From: an uncultured Pelagibacteraceae bacterium
GTDB taxonomy: Bacteria > Pseudomonadota > Alphaproteobacteria > Pelagibacterales > Pelagibacteraceae
Assembly (NCBI GenBank): GCA_902599485.1
Contig: CACKFP010000005.1
Coordinates: forward strand, 1-44,092
Direction of reading: 5' to 3'
Length of the DNA stretch: 44,092 bases
In this document: positions 1 to 7,595 of the stretch, one piece after another
Layout: every line of letters begins with the position of its first letter
Numbering within the stretch: position 1 is the stretch's first letter
The notes under the pieces: generated by a model
The model's database searches: none
What the model was told of the DNA's origin: nothing
What the model saw: only the letters and a program-made list of their open reading frames with translations
Made by a program: the position numbers and the translations under genes

Positions 1-64
1 TAGCGCTAAAATTGCGGGGTGGAAGGCATGGCGGTAGCGCATACAACGACGTGCCAAAAAACTA
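1..64 (+). ncRNA. 3' part of an unidentified structured RNA or leader (cut by window edge)
   Basis: This stretch has no convincing ORF and is much more GC-rich than the rest of the window, which in an AT-rich genome points to structured RNA. Possible pairings are GCGCTA (3-8) with TAGCGC (35-40) and GGCA (25-28) with TGCC (52-55); these two helices interleave and would make a pseudoknot. It runs straight into the terminator hairpin at 65-111. It could be the tail of a housekeeping RNA such as the circularly permuted alphaproteobacterial tmRNA, or a leader or attenuator of the gene at 114. I could not match it to the RNase P, SRP or tmRNA motifs I know. The strand is inferred from the terminator direction. 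Confidence 0.35.
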
Positions 65-111
65 CTGATCTTTGTACCTGAAAAGGTGCAGAGATACAGG
101 GTTTTTTTTTT
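65..111 (+). terminator. Strong intrinsic terminator with GAAA tetraloop
   Basis: Bases 68-79 pair with 84-95 in a 12-bp stem with two G-U wobbles, closed by a GAAA tetraloop (80-83). CTG (65-67) adds three more pairs with CAG (97-99) across a single bulged A at 96. Ten consecutive T residues follow at 102-111. This is the clearest intrinsic terminator in the window and sits two bases upstream of the ATG at 114. Confidence 0.78.
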
Positions 112-113
112 AT

Positions 114-389
114 ATGATCCTTAAAGGTACAAAATTTCAAATTAAAGTCTGGAAATACTTAAAAACAATCAAAAGAGGTAGTGTTTTAACCTATTCTGAC
201 GTCGCAAAGGGTATTAATAAGCCTAAAGCTGTTAGAGCTGTAGCGAATGCTATTGGAAAAAATCCATATGCTCCTAAAATACCATGCCATAGAGTAATCA
301 GGTCTGATGGATCTCTTGGAGGATATTCTGGAAAAGGTGGTATAAAAACCAAGAAAAAACTGCTCAAATCTGAGGGAATCTTGCTCTAA
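114..389 (+). CDS. Minimal O6-alkylguanine-DNA alkyltransferase (MGMT C-terminal domain)
   Basis: A 91-residue protein consisting only of the DNA-binding and catalytic domain of the Ogt/Ada-C/MGMT family, which removes alkyl groups from O6-alkylguanine by irreversible transfer to a cysteine. Visible are the N-terminal TKFQIKVWKYL helix, the recognition-helix region AVRAVANAIGKNP (39-51), and the active-site PCHRV with Cys58, followed by GSLGGYSGG-like residues. The cysteine separates it from alkyltransferase-like (ATL) proteins, which carry Trp at that position. The N-terminal domain of full-length Ogt is missing, as in ATL-sized members. An upstream start at 72 is possible but would be translated from the terminator stem and T-run, so I prefer ATG 114. 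No Shine-Dalgarno is visible, and no promoter fits between the terminator and this start. Confidence 0.85.
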   Translation: MILKGTKFQIKVWKYLKTIKRGSVLTYSDVAKGINKPKAVRAVANAIGKNPYAPKIPCHRVIRSDGSLGGYSGKGGIKTKKKLLKSEGILL

Positions 390-921
390 AAGTTAGCAAT
401 ACCAACGTTTTTTTAAAATTTAACAATATTTAGTATTACAATTTTAAATTCCCCTATTGGTTGCAGCTTATAAAATGAAATCTTTAAATTAGGACTATAT
501 TTGGGGCATTAAACGCTATATTCATAAATTGCATTACTTCGGTAATTATTAAGAAAATTATTATTTTTTAGTATATTTATATCAATTAATATTAAGAAAT
601 TCCCATATGAAAATAAAACTAGGTTTTTATTAGCAATAGATTTGTTCTAAAATTTCATCATAATTGTTGATTTTATTGAATATTGTACCCTTTCTCATAA
701 TTCAATTTCAATATATATTTTTATAATTCAAATAACCGGGTATTTATTGATTATTTTTAATTACCAGGACATGTCTAATTGACAAATTTTATAATGTTTA
801 TTCCATTGTTTTGTATTTTATACTAGTTTAACTATAGTTTAGATATTATATAAAATATAATAAATACAATAGTTTATATATATTAATTAAAGTATTATAT
901 TAATATATAGTAAATATAAAT
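390..921. other. 532-bp AT-rich gene-free region
   Basis: No ORF with family features, no tRNA-like structure and no recognisable riboswitch is visible. The right third (about 830-920) is almost pure A/T. AGTAAAT (909-915) and ATTTACT (920-926) form a small AT-only hairpin across the stop codon of the minus-strand transporter gene. It has no T-run in that direction, so it is at best a weak 3'-end signal. The region lies between the end of the plus-strand alkyltransferase and the end of the minus-strand rplM-to-transporter operon, so it is a convergent 3' spacer. By local standards it is unusually long. Confidence 0.6.
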
Positions 922-1770
922 TTACTTATATTTATGATAATATTCTCTTTTAAAAACATATAAACCAGATGAAACAATTATGAAAAGACCAATAAAAGTA
1001 TATTTATCTGGAAAATCCGAAAACACATAGTATCCTAAAATAAGGTTAGTAACTATCTCAAAATAACCAAATGGTGCTAATTTTGAAGCATCAGCGTGAC
1101 GAAGAGACAAAATGATTAATATATGGCCTAAACAGGCAAATATACCCATTAGAGCCATCCAAGACCATTGGATTGGAGTAGGATTAATCCAAACAATAGG
1201 AACAAAAAAAGATGCGATAATGATCCCTACTACGCCTGTAATCAGCAATGTGAGTAAAGGACTATCTGTTGAATGTAATTTTCGAGTTATTATTAGATAA
1301 AAACCGTAAAAACAGCCTGTTCCAACAGCTGCTATACTAGCAAGATTAATCTCTATAATTCCAGGTCTTATGACAACTAAAATACCAAAAAAACCGACTA
1401 ATACAGCAGTCCACCGTCTATATCCGACTTTTTCGTTAAGTAAAAATGGAGAAAGAGCAGTTGTGACTAATGGAGCAACGAACGCCAATGTTAATGCTTT
1501 TGCCATAGAGATCACAGAAATGGAGTAAAAAAAACATATATTTGCAAAAAATAAAGACAAACCTCTAATTATTTGTAGTTTGATATTTTGAGAAAACTTC
1601 AATTGTTCCCTAAAAAATAAAAACATAAAAAAAGTTGTGAATACAACTGTAAAAAAATATCTAGCCCAAGTTATTTGAAAAAAAGACAAATCTGAAGATA
1701 AGTATTTTGCAATTGCATCCATAAAGGGCAAAACCATCCATGCGGATAAATTTAAAAATATTGCTTTCAT
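922..1770 (-). CDS. EamA/DMT-family transporter
   Basis: A 282-residue integral membrane protein with about ten hydrophobic segments arranged as two EamA repeats, roughly residues 5-135 and 145-275. The first repeat ends with the family-typical stretch around LLNEKVGYRRW. DMT-superfamily members usually export amino acids or other small metabolites from the cytoplasm; RhtA, a threonine/homoserine exporter, belongs here. The ATG directly abuts the stop of the AEC transporter gene, which itself overlaps the stop of homoserine dehydrogenase, so the three look translationally coupled. Substrate cannot be read from sequence. An amino acid of the aspartate/threonine branch is a guess from context only. 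Confidence 0.85.
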   Translation of the reverse strand: MKAIFLNLSAWMVLPFMDAIAKYLSSDLSFFQITWARYFFTVVFTTFFMFLFFREQLKFSQNIKLQIIRGLSLFFANICFFYSISVISMAKALTLAFVAPLVTTALSPFLLNEKVGYRRWTAVLVGFFGILVVIRPGIIEINLASIAAVGTGCFYGFYLIITRKLHSTDSPLLTLLITGVVGIIIASFFVPIVWINPTPIQWSWMALMGIFACLGHILIILSLRHADASKLAPFGYFEIVTNLILGYYVFSDFPDKYTFIGLFIIVSSGLYVFKREYYHKYK

Positions 1771-2670
1771 TTAAGCAAAATATTTAAGGGCGATAAATAC
1801 TGTAATTGGCACTGTAACCAATGACATTAAAGTAGAAACAACAATAGTACTGGAAATATTATCTACATTTTTTTTTGGTGAATACATTGAAGCAACCAAA
1901 TAACAAAGTATTGCACTAGGCATTGAAGATTGAATTAGTAAAACTCCAGCTGCAAAACCAGATAAATTAAAAAATTTTATAATAAAAAAACCTACAATTG
2001 GACCAAGAATTACTCTACCTATGGACGTTATGATCGAGTCTCTCAAAGAAAATACTTTCATTTGAGTTAAGGCAATACCTAAAGACATTAAAATCATAAC
2101 AATCATAGCATAAGATAAAAGCATTGTTGTATTAATCACAAAAACTGGCATTTCTTTGCCGTAGTATAAAAAGATAACGGTCAAAATAATTGTATAGAAA
2201 GAAGGACTTTTTGCGATTATTGAAAAATCAAATTTTCGTTTTGCAAGAAATATATTAGCAGTAAAATGTAGAAGTATTACCAATGATGATATAGCTGCAG
2301 CTACGCCCATTCCCAATTTACCATATGCAAAAAGACATATTGGTATACCCATATTGCCTGTATTAGGTAAAAAAAAAGTAGGTAATTCTCTGATATAATC
2401 TTTTTTCATAAGAATTAAAAAAACAAGACCGATTAAAGCAAATGATGAGAGTAATATTAATGCATAAATAAAATATTCTGCAAATATATCAAATGTGACA
2501 CCTGTAGATGTAAGAGAGAAAATTACTAAAGCTGGAGTTCCAAAATTTCCAGCATAAGATGTTATAAACGAAGTATCAAAATTTGGATTTTTTTTCCCTA
2601 ATAAAAAACCAATTCCAACAATAAAAAATACAGGAAATAGAACTTCAAAGAGCTTTAAATAAAGTTCCAT
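1771..2670 (-). CDS. AEC-family (auxin efflux carrier-like) transporter
   Basis: A 299-residue membrane protein with about ten hydrophobic segments in two groups separated by a more polar stretch near the middle, the layout of the AEC/Mem_trans family. The N-terminal LFEVLFPVFFIVGIGFLLG and the internal PNTGNMGIPI (roughly 101-110) are typical. Bacterial AEC proteins move carboxylates or amino acids such as malate. Its start overlaps the hom stop by one base (TAATG arrangement), and its stop abuts the next transporter gene. Two different exporters tied to one biosynthetic gene suggests metabolite export, but the substrate is unknown. Confidence 0.85.
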   Translation of the reverse strand: MELYLKLFEVLFPVFFIVGIGFLLGKKNPNFDTSFITSYAGNFGTPALVIFSLTSTGVTFDIFAEYFIYALILLSSFALIGLVFLILMKKDYIRELPTFFLPNTGNMGIPICLFAYGKLGMGVAAAISSLVILLHFTANIFLAKRKFDFSIIAKSPSFYTIILTVIFLYYGKEMPVFVINTTMLLSYAMIVMILMSLGIALTQMKVFSLRDSIITSIGRVILGPIVGFFIIKFFNLSGFAAGVLLIQSSMPSAILCYLVASMYSPKKNVDNISSTIVVSTLMSLVTVPITVFIALKYFA

Positions 2671-3968
2671 TAAAAAAGTCTTAATAATACAGGGTTTTTA
2701 ATAATATTTAAATTTGATTTAAAAGATTTAATACATTTCTGATAATCTTTTTCCAAAGATTTGTGAGTTATAATCACAATAGAAGCAGTTTTATTTTTAT
2801 TATTTGGTATTTGTATTAATCTTTGAACAGATATTTTGTGTTTAGCAAATTTTTTTGTGATTTCAGATAGAACACCCGGTTTATCTTTAACTTCAAGTCT
2901 AATATATAAAGCATTTGAATAATTATCAGTATTATAGATTGAAGGAGATTTTCTTTTATTATCAGAAATCCCAAAAGGGTATTTGATATTTCCACGTAAA
3001 ATTGACAAAAGATCAGACATTAAAGCAGATGATGTTGGACCAGGCCCAGCACCTTCTCCTTGCAAAACACTCTCCCCTACTGGATTACCTTCAATTATAA
3101 CAGCATTCATAACACCATTAACATTTGCGATGTAAGTATTTTTTTTAATTAAACACGGATGAACTCTTTCAAATAATTTACTATTAACAATTTCTGTTAT
3201 TCCCAATAATTTAATTTTATAATTTAATTGATTTGCAATTTCTAAATCCTTGTATTCTATATTTTCAATACCCTCCATTAAACATTTTGAATTTGATACT
3301 TTATTATTAAATGCCAAAGCAGAAAGAATTTTAACTTTAGCTAAAGCATCGTAACCATTTAAATCTAATTTTGGATTACCTGGTTCAGCATAACCTAATA
3401 GTTGAGCTTTTTTTAATACAGTTGAAAAGGCAGACTTAGTTTCTTCCATTTCAGATAATATATAATTACAAGTGCCATTTAATATTCCATATACTTTACT
3501 TATCTTATTAGTTGCCAGTCCTTCTTTAATAGTTCTTAATACAGGGATGCCACCTCCTACTGACGCTTCAAATTCTAAATTAACTTTATTTTTTTCAGCA
3601 AGTTTAGAAAGGTTATTGCCGTGTTTAGAAATTAATGCCTTATTAGGCGTTACAACGTGAATTTTATTCTTAAGTGCAAATTCTACAATTTTTTTTGACA
3701 TACCATCAGATTGACCAATGGCTTCAATTAAAATATCAATTTTATTATTTTTAAAAATTTTAAAGGGATCTTTATAAAATATTTTCTTATTAATTCTAAA
3801 TTTTCTTTTTTTATTAATATTTTTAGCTGAAATTGCAGAAACAGAGATAATTTTTCCAGTTTTTTTTAGAATATCTTTTTTTTTTGTATTTAATTCATTA
3901 TAGAGATAATTACCAATCTGTCCTAATCCAACAATTGCTATATTAAGCTTTTTAGTCATATCAATCAT
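2670..3968 (-). CDS. hom: Homoserine dehydrogenase
   Basis: Reduces aspartate semialdehyde to homoserine, the branch point to threonine and methionine. The 432-residue length is normal for monofunctional enzymes. An N-terminal Rossmann motif GLGQIG (14-19), the catalytic-domain block GILNGTCNYILSEM near residue 162, and a C-terminal ACT domain (about 352-430, with KDKPGVLSEI) are visible; the ACT domain is usually the threonine feedback site. The start at 3968 overlaps the upstream lipoprotein gene by 8 bp. A second ATG at 3959 gives MTKKLNIAIVGLG and would leave a 1-bp gap, so either is possible. Homoserine made here could feed the O-acetylhomoserine enzyme encoded at 6267. Confidence 0.95.
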   Translation of the reverse strand: MIDMTKKLNIAIVGLGQIGNYLYNELNTKKKDILKKTGKIISVSAISAKNINKKRKFRINKKIFYKDPFKIFKNNKIDILIEAIGQSDGMSKKIVEFALKNKIHVVTPNKALISKHGNNLSKLAEKNKVNLEFEASVGGGIPVLRTIKEGLATNKISKVYGILNGTCNYILSEMEETKSAFSTVLKKAQLLGYAEPGNPKLDLNGYDALAKVKILSALAFNNKVSNSKCLMEGIENIEYKDLEIANQLNYKIKLLGITEIVNSKLFERVHPCLIKKNTYIANVNGVMNAVIIEGNPVGESVLQGEGAGPGPTSSALMSDLLSILRGNIKYPFGISDNKRKSPSIYNTDNYSNALYIRLEVKDKPGVLSEITKKFAKHKISVQRLIQIPNNKNKTASIVIITHKSLEKDYQKCIKSFKSNLNIIKNPVLLRLF

Positions 3969-4167
3969 CTAAACTTGGAAAACTACTATTTTTTCCATAA
4001 TTAATAATTTTATTTTTAAAATCCTCGAAAGAAATATTTTTATCAATAGCTAAATTTGGTTTTTCAACCATATCATCATTTTTTTTCTTTAAAAAAGAAC
4101 CAAAGTTTTGGTTAGAACAATTATTTATAAATAAAAAAATTAGTAAAGTTACCAGTATTCTCATCAA
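3961..4167 (-). CDS. Small predicted lipoprotein, function unknown
   Basis: A 68-residue protein with a short charged N-terminus, a hydrophobic segment (ILVTLLIFLFI) and a lipobox-like INNC, so the mature protein would begin at Cys17 and be about 52 residues. The mature part is polar and lysine/asparagine-rich with no domain I recognise. The start overlaps the argC stop by 4 bp and the stop overlaps the hom start, so it sits in the operon. The tight coupling and credible signal peptide argue that it is real. An alternative start one codon later is possible. I do not know its function. Confidence 0.6.
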   Translation of the reverse strand: MMRILVTLLIFLFINNCSNQNFGSFLKKKNDDMVEKPNLAIDKNISFEDFKNKIINYGKNSSFPSLDD

Positions 4168-5186
4168 TTTAATCCTTCATCAGACTTATATCCAAATAAA
4201 ATATTCATATTTTGAACAGCCTGTCCACTACCACCCTTAATCAAATTATCTATTGCTGACAATATAATAATTTTATTCTTATATTTACTCTCACACACGG
4301 AAATATAACAATTATTTGTGTTTATTACTTCATTAGTTCCTAAAAAAGTATTTGGTTTTAAAATTTTAATGAATTTATGATTTTTGTAATATTTTTTTAG
4401 AAAAGAATAAATTTTTTTTAGAGAATCATTTCTTTTTAGATCTAAATACATAGTAGTTAATATTCCTCTAAACATTGGTGAAAGATGAGGTGTAAATTGA
4501 AATTTTACCTTTTTGCCAGTTTTTATTTTTAGCTCCTGATCAATTTCTGAATTGTGTCTGTGAAAGGCTAAACCATAAGCACTCAATGTCTCATTTAAAA
4601 ATTTGTTGTTATATTTTTTATGAACATTTCTACCTGCTCCTGAATAACCAGATTTAGAGTCAATTATGATATTGTTTGATTTAACAATATTTTTATTAAT
4701 TAACGGCACTAGGGGTAATAAAATTGATGTTGGATAACAGCCTGGACAAGAAATTATCTTATATTTTTTAATGTTCTGATTATTTAACTCAGGTAAAGAA
4801 TAAATACTTTTTTTGATTAATTTAGGTGCATTGTGTTTAATTTTATACCATTTCAAATAATCACTGGCTGATTTAAGTCTAAAATCTGCTGCTAAATCAA
4901 TTAAAATATTTTTATTATTTAAATTTTTTGAAATTTTTTGAGCCTCTCCATTGGGTAATGCAGTAAATACAACATCAACACTTTTTAATAACTCTTTATT
5001 AAATTTAACAATATTTGGTAGTTTATATTTATTAAAGTATTTATCATAAGAGCTAATTTTCTTACCTACAGAGGTGTCACCACAAAGATATTTAATTTTA
5101 ACTCTCTTATGTTTAGTTAATAATTTAACCAATTGAATACCTATGTATCCTGTGGCTCCAGCAACTAATGCATTAATCTTAGACAT
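4164..5186 (-). CDS. argC: N-acetyl-gamma-glutamyl-phosphate reductase
   Basis: Third step of arginine synthesis: NADPH-dependent reduction of N-acetylglutamyl phosphate to the semialdehyde. At 340 residues it has the normal length of the long ArgC type. The nucleotide-binding motif GATGYIG lies at 10-16 and the catalytic cysteine in the SCPGCYPTS block is Cys150. The conserved SGYSGAGR lies downstream. It follows rpsI by 33 bp and overlaps the small lipoprotein gene, so it appears to be carried in the ribosomal-protein transcript. Confidence 0.95.
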   Translation of the reverse strand: MSKINALVAGATGYIGIQLVKLLTKHKRVKIKYLCGDTSVGKKISSYDKYFNKYKLPNIVKFNKELLKSVDVVFTALPNGEAQKISKNLNNKNILIDLAADFRLKSASDYLKWYKIKHNAPKLIKKSIYSLPELNNQNIKKYKIISCPGCYPTSILLPLVPLINKNIVKSNNIIIDSKSGYSGAGRNVHKKYNNKFLNETLSAYGLAFHRHNSEIDQELKIKTGKKVKFQFTPHLSPMFRGILTTMYLDLKRNDSLKKIYSFLKKYYKNHKFIKILKPNTFLGTNEVINTNNCYISVCESKYKNKIIILSAIDNLIKGGSGQAVQNMNILFGYKSDEGLN

Positions 5187-5219
5187 ATTGTAATATAACA
5201 GTTGTTTATTAAAATGATA

Positions 5220-5651
5220 TTATCTTTTAGAAAACTGATAACTTCTTCTAGCTTTTGCTCGACCAGGTTTTTTTCTTTCAACTGATCTAGAATCTCTCGT
5301 GGTAAGTTTTTCTTTTCTAAGTGTAGGTTTTAGATTTTCGTCAAATTGTAATAGTGCTCTTGATATACCATGTACTAATGCTCCTGCTTGACCTGTGTGA
5401 CCACCACCAACAACTTGAGATCTAACATCGTATTCTGTAGATTGATTGATAATTTCAAAAGGTCTTAATATTTGCATTTTATGAGTAGCTCTTGTGAAAT
5501 AATCATCTAGATTTTTACCATTAACGTAAATTTTACCAGTTCCTTTTTTTAACCAAACTTTTGCAATTGAAGTCTTTCTTCTACCAGTTGCATATTTTGC
5601 ATCTTTAAAATCTAATTTTAGTTTTGAAGATGTTGATTGATTTGTTTCCAT
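5220..5651 (-). CDS. rpsI: 30S ribosomal protein S9
   Basis: A 143-residue S9 with the diagnostic opening ATGRRKTSIAKVWLKKG, the central GGGHTGQAGALVHGI and the basic C-terminal tail ending in QFSKR, which reaches the ribosomal P-site tRNA in known structures. The first 18 or so residues form a short acidic/serine-rich extension before the S9 core. It starts one base after the rplM stop; rplM-rpsI is a nearly universal bacterial operon. Confidence 0.97.
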   Translation of the reverse strand: METNQSTSSKLKLDFKDAKYATGRRKTSIAKVWLKKGTGKIYVNGKNLDDYFTRATHKMQILRPFEIINQSTEYDVRSQVVGGGHTGQAGALVHGISRALLQFDENLKPTLRKEKLTTRDSRSVERKKPGRAKARRSYQFSKR

Positions 5652-5652
5652 T

Positions 5653-6111
5653 TTAATTTCTTACTATATTTTTTGAATTAAGTTTTCCAATCTCTATTAC
5701 CTCAGGGTTTTGTGCTGAGTGAGGATGATCTGATCCCGAATAAACCTTAAGTTTAGTCAATTGTTTTTTAGCTAAAGGACCACCAGGCAACATTCTTTTT
5801 ACAGCCATCTTTAAAACTTCACCTGGTTTTGAAGATTGTAATATTTCAGGTGTTGTTTCTTTAATTCCCCCAGGATGGCCTGTGTGTCTATAATATTTTT
5901 TATTTGAAAACTTGTTTCCTGTAAATTTTAATTGATCTACGTTTTTAACAACAACAAAATCTCCACTATCCATATGAGGAGTAAATGTTGCTTTATTTTT
6001 TCCTCTAAGAATTTTTGATACAACGGTTGCTACTCTTCCTACCACAGCTCCAGTTGCGTCAATTTCAAACCATTTACTATTTAGGTCGTCTTTTTTAAGA
6101 AATTTAGTCAT
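5653..6111 (-). CDS. rplM: 50S ribosomal protein L13
   Basis: L13 of 152 residues starting MTKFLKKDDLNSKWFEIDA. The reading frame is open further upstream to 6177, but those extra codons cover a good sigma-70-type promoter (6122-6150) and do not resemble L13, so I choose ATG 6111. Family blocks seen are DATGAVVGRVAT, LRGKNKATFTPHMDSGD and the KMLPGGPLAKK-like RMLPGGPLAKK. It heads the rplM-rpsI-argC-lipoprotein-hom-transporter run. Confidence 0.96.
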   Translation of the reverse strand: MTKFLKKDDLNSKWFEIDATGAVVGRVATVVSKILRGKNKATFTPHMDSGDFVVVKNVDQLKFTGNKFSNKKYYRHTGHPGGIKETTPEILQSSKPGEVLKMAVKRMLPGGPLAKKQLTKLKVYSGSDHPHSAQNPEVIEIGKLNSKNIVRN

Positions 6112-6121
6112 AATTGCGGGA

Positions 6122-6150
6122 TTAATACTTATAAATCGATATATTGTCAA
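6122..6150 (-). promoter_or_regulatory. Promoter of rplM-rpsI operon
   Basis: On the minus strand, a perfect -35 box TTGACA (6145-6150) is followed after exactly 17 bp by TATTAA (6122-6127) as the -10 box. Transcription would be expected to start around 6114-6116, only a few bases ahead of the rplM ATG at 6111. The position supports the shorter L13 start and implies a very short or absent leader. Confidence 0.7.
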
Positions 6151-6229
6151 ACGATATACAGTTAGAACATAAGTCATTTTTGATAGTTTTAAGCAATAAA
6201 TAAGCTATTAATAACCAATAATATTAGTT

Positions 6230-6259
6230 TATAATAAATTCTTAAAATTAAAATAGGAG
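6230..6259 (+). promoter_or_regulatory. Putative metY -10 box and ribosome binding site
   Basis: A consensus TATAAT lies at 6230-6235 with no good -35 at the right distance (the candidate hexamer is ATTAAT). AGGAG at 6255-6259 is seven bases before ATG 6267 and is one of the better Shine-Dalgarno sequences in the window. I looked for the SAM-II/SAM-V riboswitch layout reported in front of methionine genes in related marine bacteria and did not find a convincing match in this 90-bp leader. Confidence 0.45.
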
Positions 6260-6266
6260 CAATTAA

Positions 6267-7595
6267 ATGTCAGACAAAAAAGGAATGGATCCTAAAACAT
6301 ATAAATTCGATACCCTTAGTTTACACGCAGGTTATCAACCTCATAAAAATGCTGGTTCAAGACAGGTACCAATATACCAAACAACTTCATATCTATTTGA
6401 TGATGTAGATCATGCAGCAGCATTATTTAATTTAGAAAGAGGCGGACATATTTATAGTAGGATATCAAATCCAACAGTTGCTGTTTTAGAAGAAAGAGTA
6501 GCTTCATTAGAAGGTGGAACGGCAGCACTTGCTACTTCGTCTGGCATGAGTGCAATATTTCTTGCAGTAATGACACTTTGCGAGGCAGGAGATCATTTGG
6601 TTGTATCATCCCAGCTGTATGGAGGAACTGTAAATTTATTTAGATTAACACTTCCAAAATTTGGAATTAAAACAACTTTTGTGAAACCAAGAGACACAGA
6701 AGGATTTAAAAAAGCAATTCAAAAAAATACAAAAGGTATTTTTGGAGAACTTGTAGGTAATCCAGGAAATGAAATAATGAATATGCCTGAGATTGCTAAA
6801 ATAGCTCACGACGCAGGCATTCCTTTAATGGTAGATGCAACTTATCAAACACCTTATTTATGTAAACCTATAGAACACGGTGCTGATATTGTAGTTCATT
6901 CACTTACTAAATGGATGGCAGGTCATGGATCTTCAATGGCTGGTATAATCGTTGAAGGTGGTAAGTTTGACTGGATGCAAAACGATAAATTCCCAACAAT
7001 GACTCAACCTTATGAAGGTTATCATGGATTATCTTTTGCTGAAGAATTTGGACCAACAGCTTTTACAATGAAAGCAAGAGCAGAAGGTATGAGAGATTTT
7101 GGTCCATGTCTAAGCCCTCAAAATGCATGGAATGTGTTACAAGGTATAGAGACACTTTCAGTAAGAATGAAAAAACATTGCGAGAATGCGGAAAAAATGG
7201 TCGAGTATTTATTAGGTCATGATAGTGTTGCTTGGGTTTCACATCCGAGTGTGCCAGACCATCCTGATAATGAATTGGCAAGCAAATTATTACCAAACGG
7301 TAAAGGATCAATGATAGCATTTGGTATTAAAGGAGGAAAAGCTGCAGGTGAAGCATTTATTAATAACGTTAAACTTGCTTCTCATTTAGCAAATGTTGGA
7401 GATACACGAACATTGGTAATTCATCCAGCATCAGCAACACATTCTCAAATGGATGAAGCTACATTAAAATTTGCGGGTTTATCTCATGATATGATCAGAT
7501 TATCAGTCGGTATTGAAGATATAGATGATATTAAAAATGACTTTGAAAATGGATTTAGAGCTGCTAGGAAACCTAGACTCGTATCCAATCAATGA
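6267..7595 (+). CDS. metY: O-acetylhomoserine sulfhydrylase (Cys/Met-metabolism PLP enzyme)
   Basis: A 442-residue member of the Cys/Met metabolism PLP family. The length, the opening DTLSLHAGYQP and the block HSLTKWMAGHGSSMAG match the MetY (O-acetylhomoserine thiol-lyase) branch more than the shorter MetB/MetZ branch. The PLP Schiff-base lysine is Lys215, and YSRISNPT (63-70) is the usual phosphate/substrate region. It would condense O-acetylhomoserine with sulfide or methanethiol to give homocysteine or methionine. It is divergent from rplM and its stop overlaps the start of the alpha/beta hydrolase gene (ATGA). The exact sulfur donor cannot be decided from sequence. Confidence 0.92.
   Translation: MSDKKGMDPKTYKFDTLSLHAGYQPHKNAGSRQVPIYQTTSYLFDDVDHAAALFNLERGGHIYSRISNPTVAVLEERVASLEGGTAALATSSGMSAIFLAVMTLCEAGDHLVVSSQLYGGTVNLFRLTLPKFGIKTTFVKPRDTEGFKKAIQKNTKGIFGELVGNPGNEIMNMPEIAKIAHDAGIPLMVDATYQTPYLCKPIEHGADIVVHSLTKWMAGHGSSMAGIIVEGGKFDWMQNDKFPTMTQPYEGYHGLSFAEEFGPTAFTMKARAEGMRDFGPCLSPQNAWNVLQGIETLSVRMKKHCENAEKMVEYLLGHDSVAWVSHPSVPDHPDNELASKLLPNGKGSMIAFGIKGGKAAGEAFINNVKLASHLANVGDTRTLVIHPASATHSQMDEATLKFAGLSHDMIRLSVGIEDIDDIKNDFENGFRAARKPRLVSNQ

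Noticed and set aside
779..795. TTGACA followed by TATAAT in the long spacer
   Set aside because: The boxes are only 5 bp apart, far short of the 16-18 bp needed, and no gene follows on that strand.
909..926. AGTAAAT/ATTTACT hairpin at the end of the DMT transporter gene
   Set aside because: AT-only stem with no T-run on the minus strand; such hairpins arise by chance in DNA of this composition.
6112..6177. N-terminal extension of L13 to an ATG at 6177
   Set aside because: The extra 22 codons cover the -35 and -10 boxes and do not resemble L13; ATG 6111 matches the family start.
6178..6266. Possible SAM-II/SAM-V riboswitch in front of metY
   Set aside because: Related bacteria carry such elements near methionine genes, and fragments such as AAGCAATAAATAAGCTA look tempting, but I could not fit the conserved core or a pseudoknot ending at the ribosome binding site.
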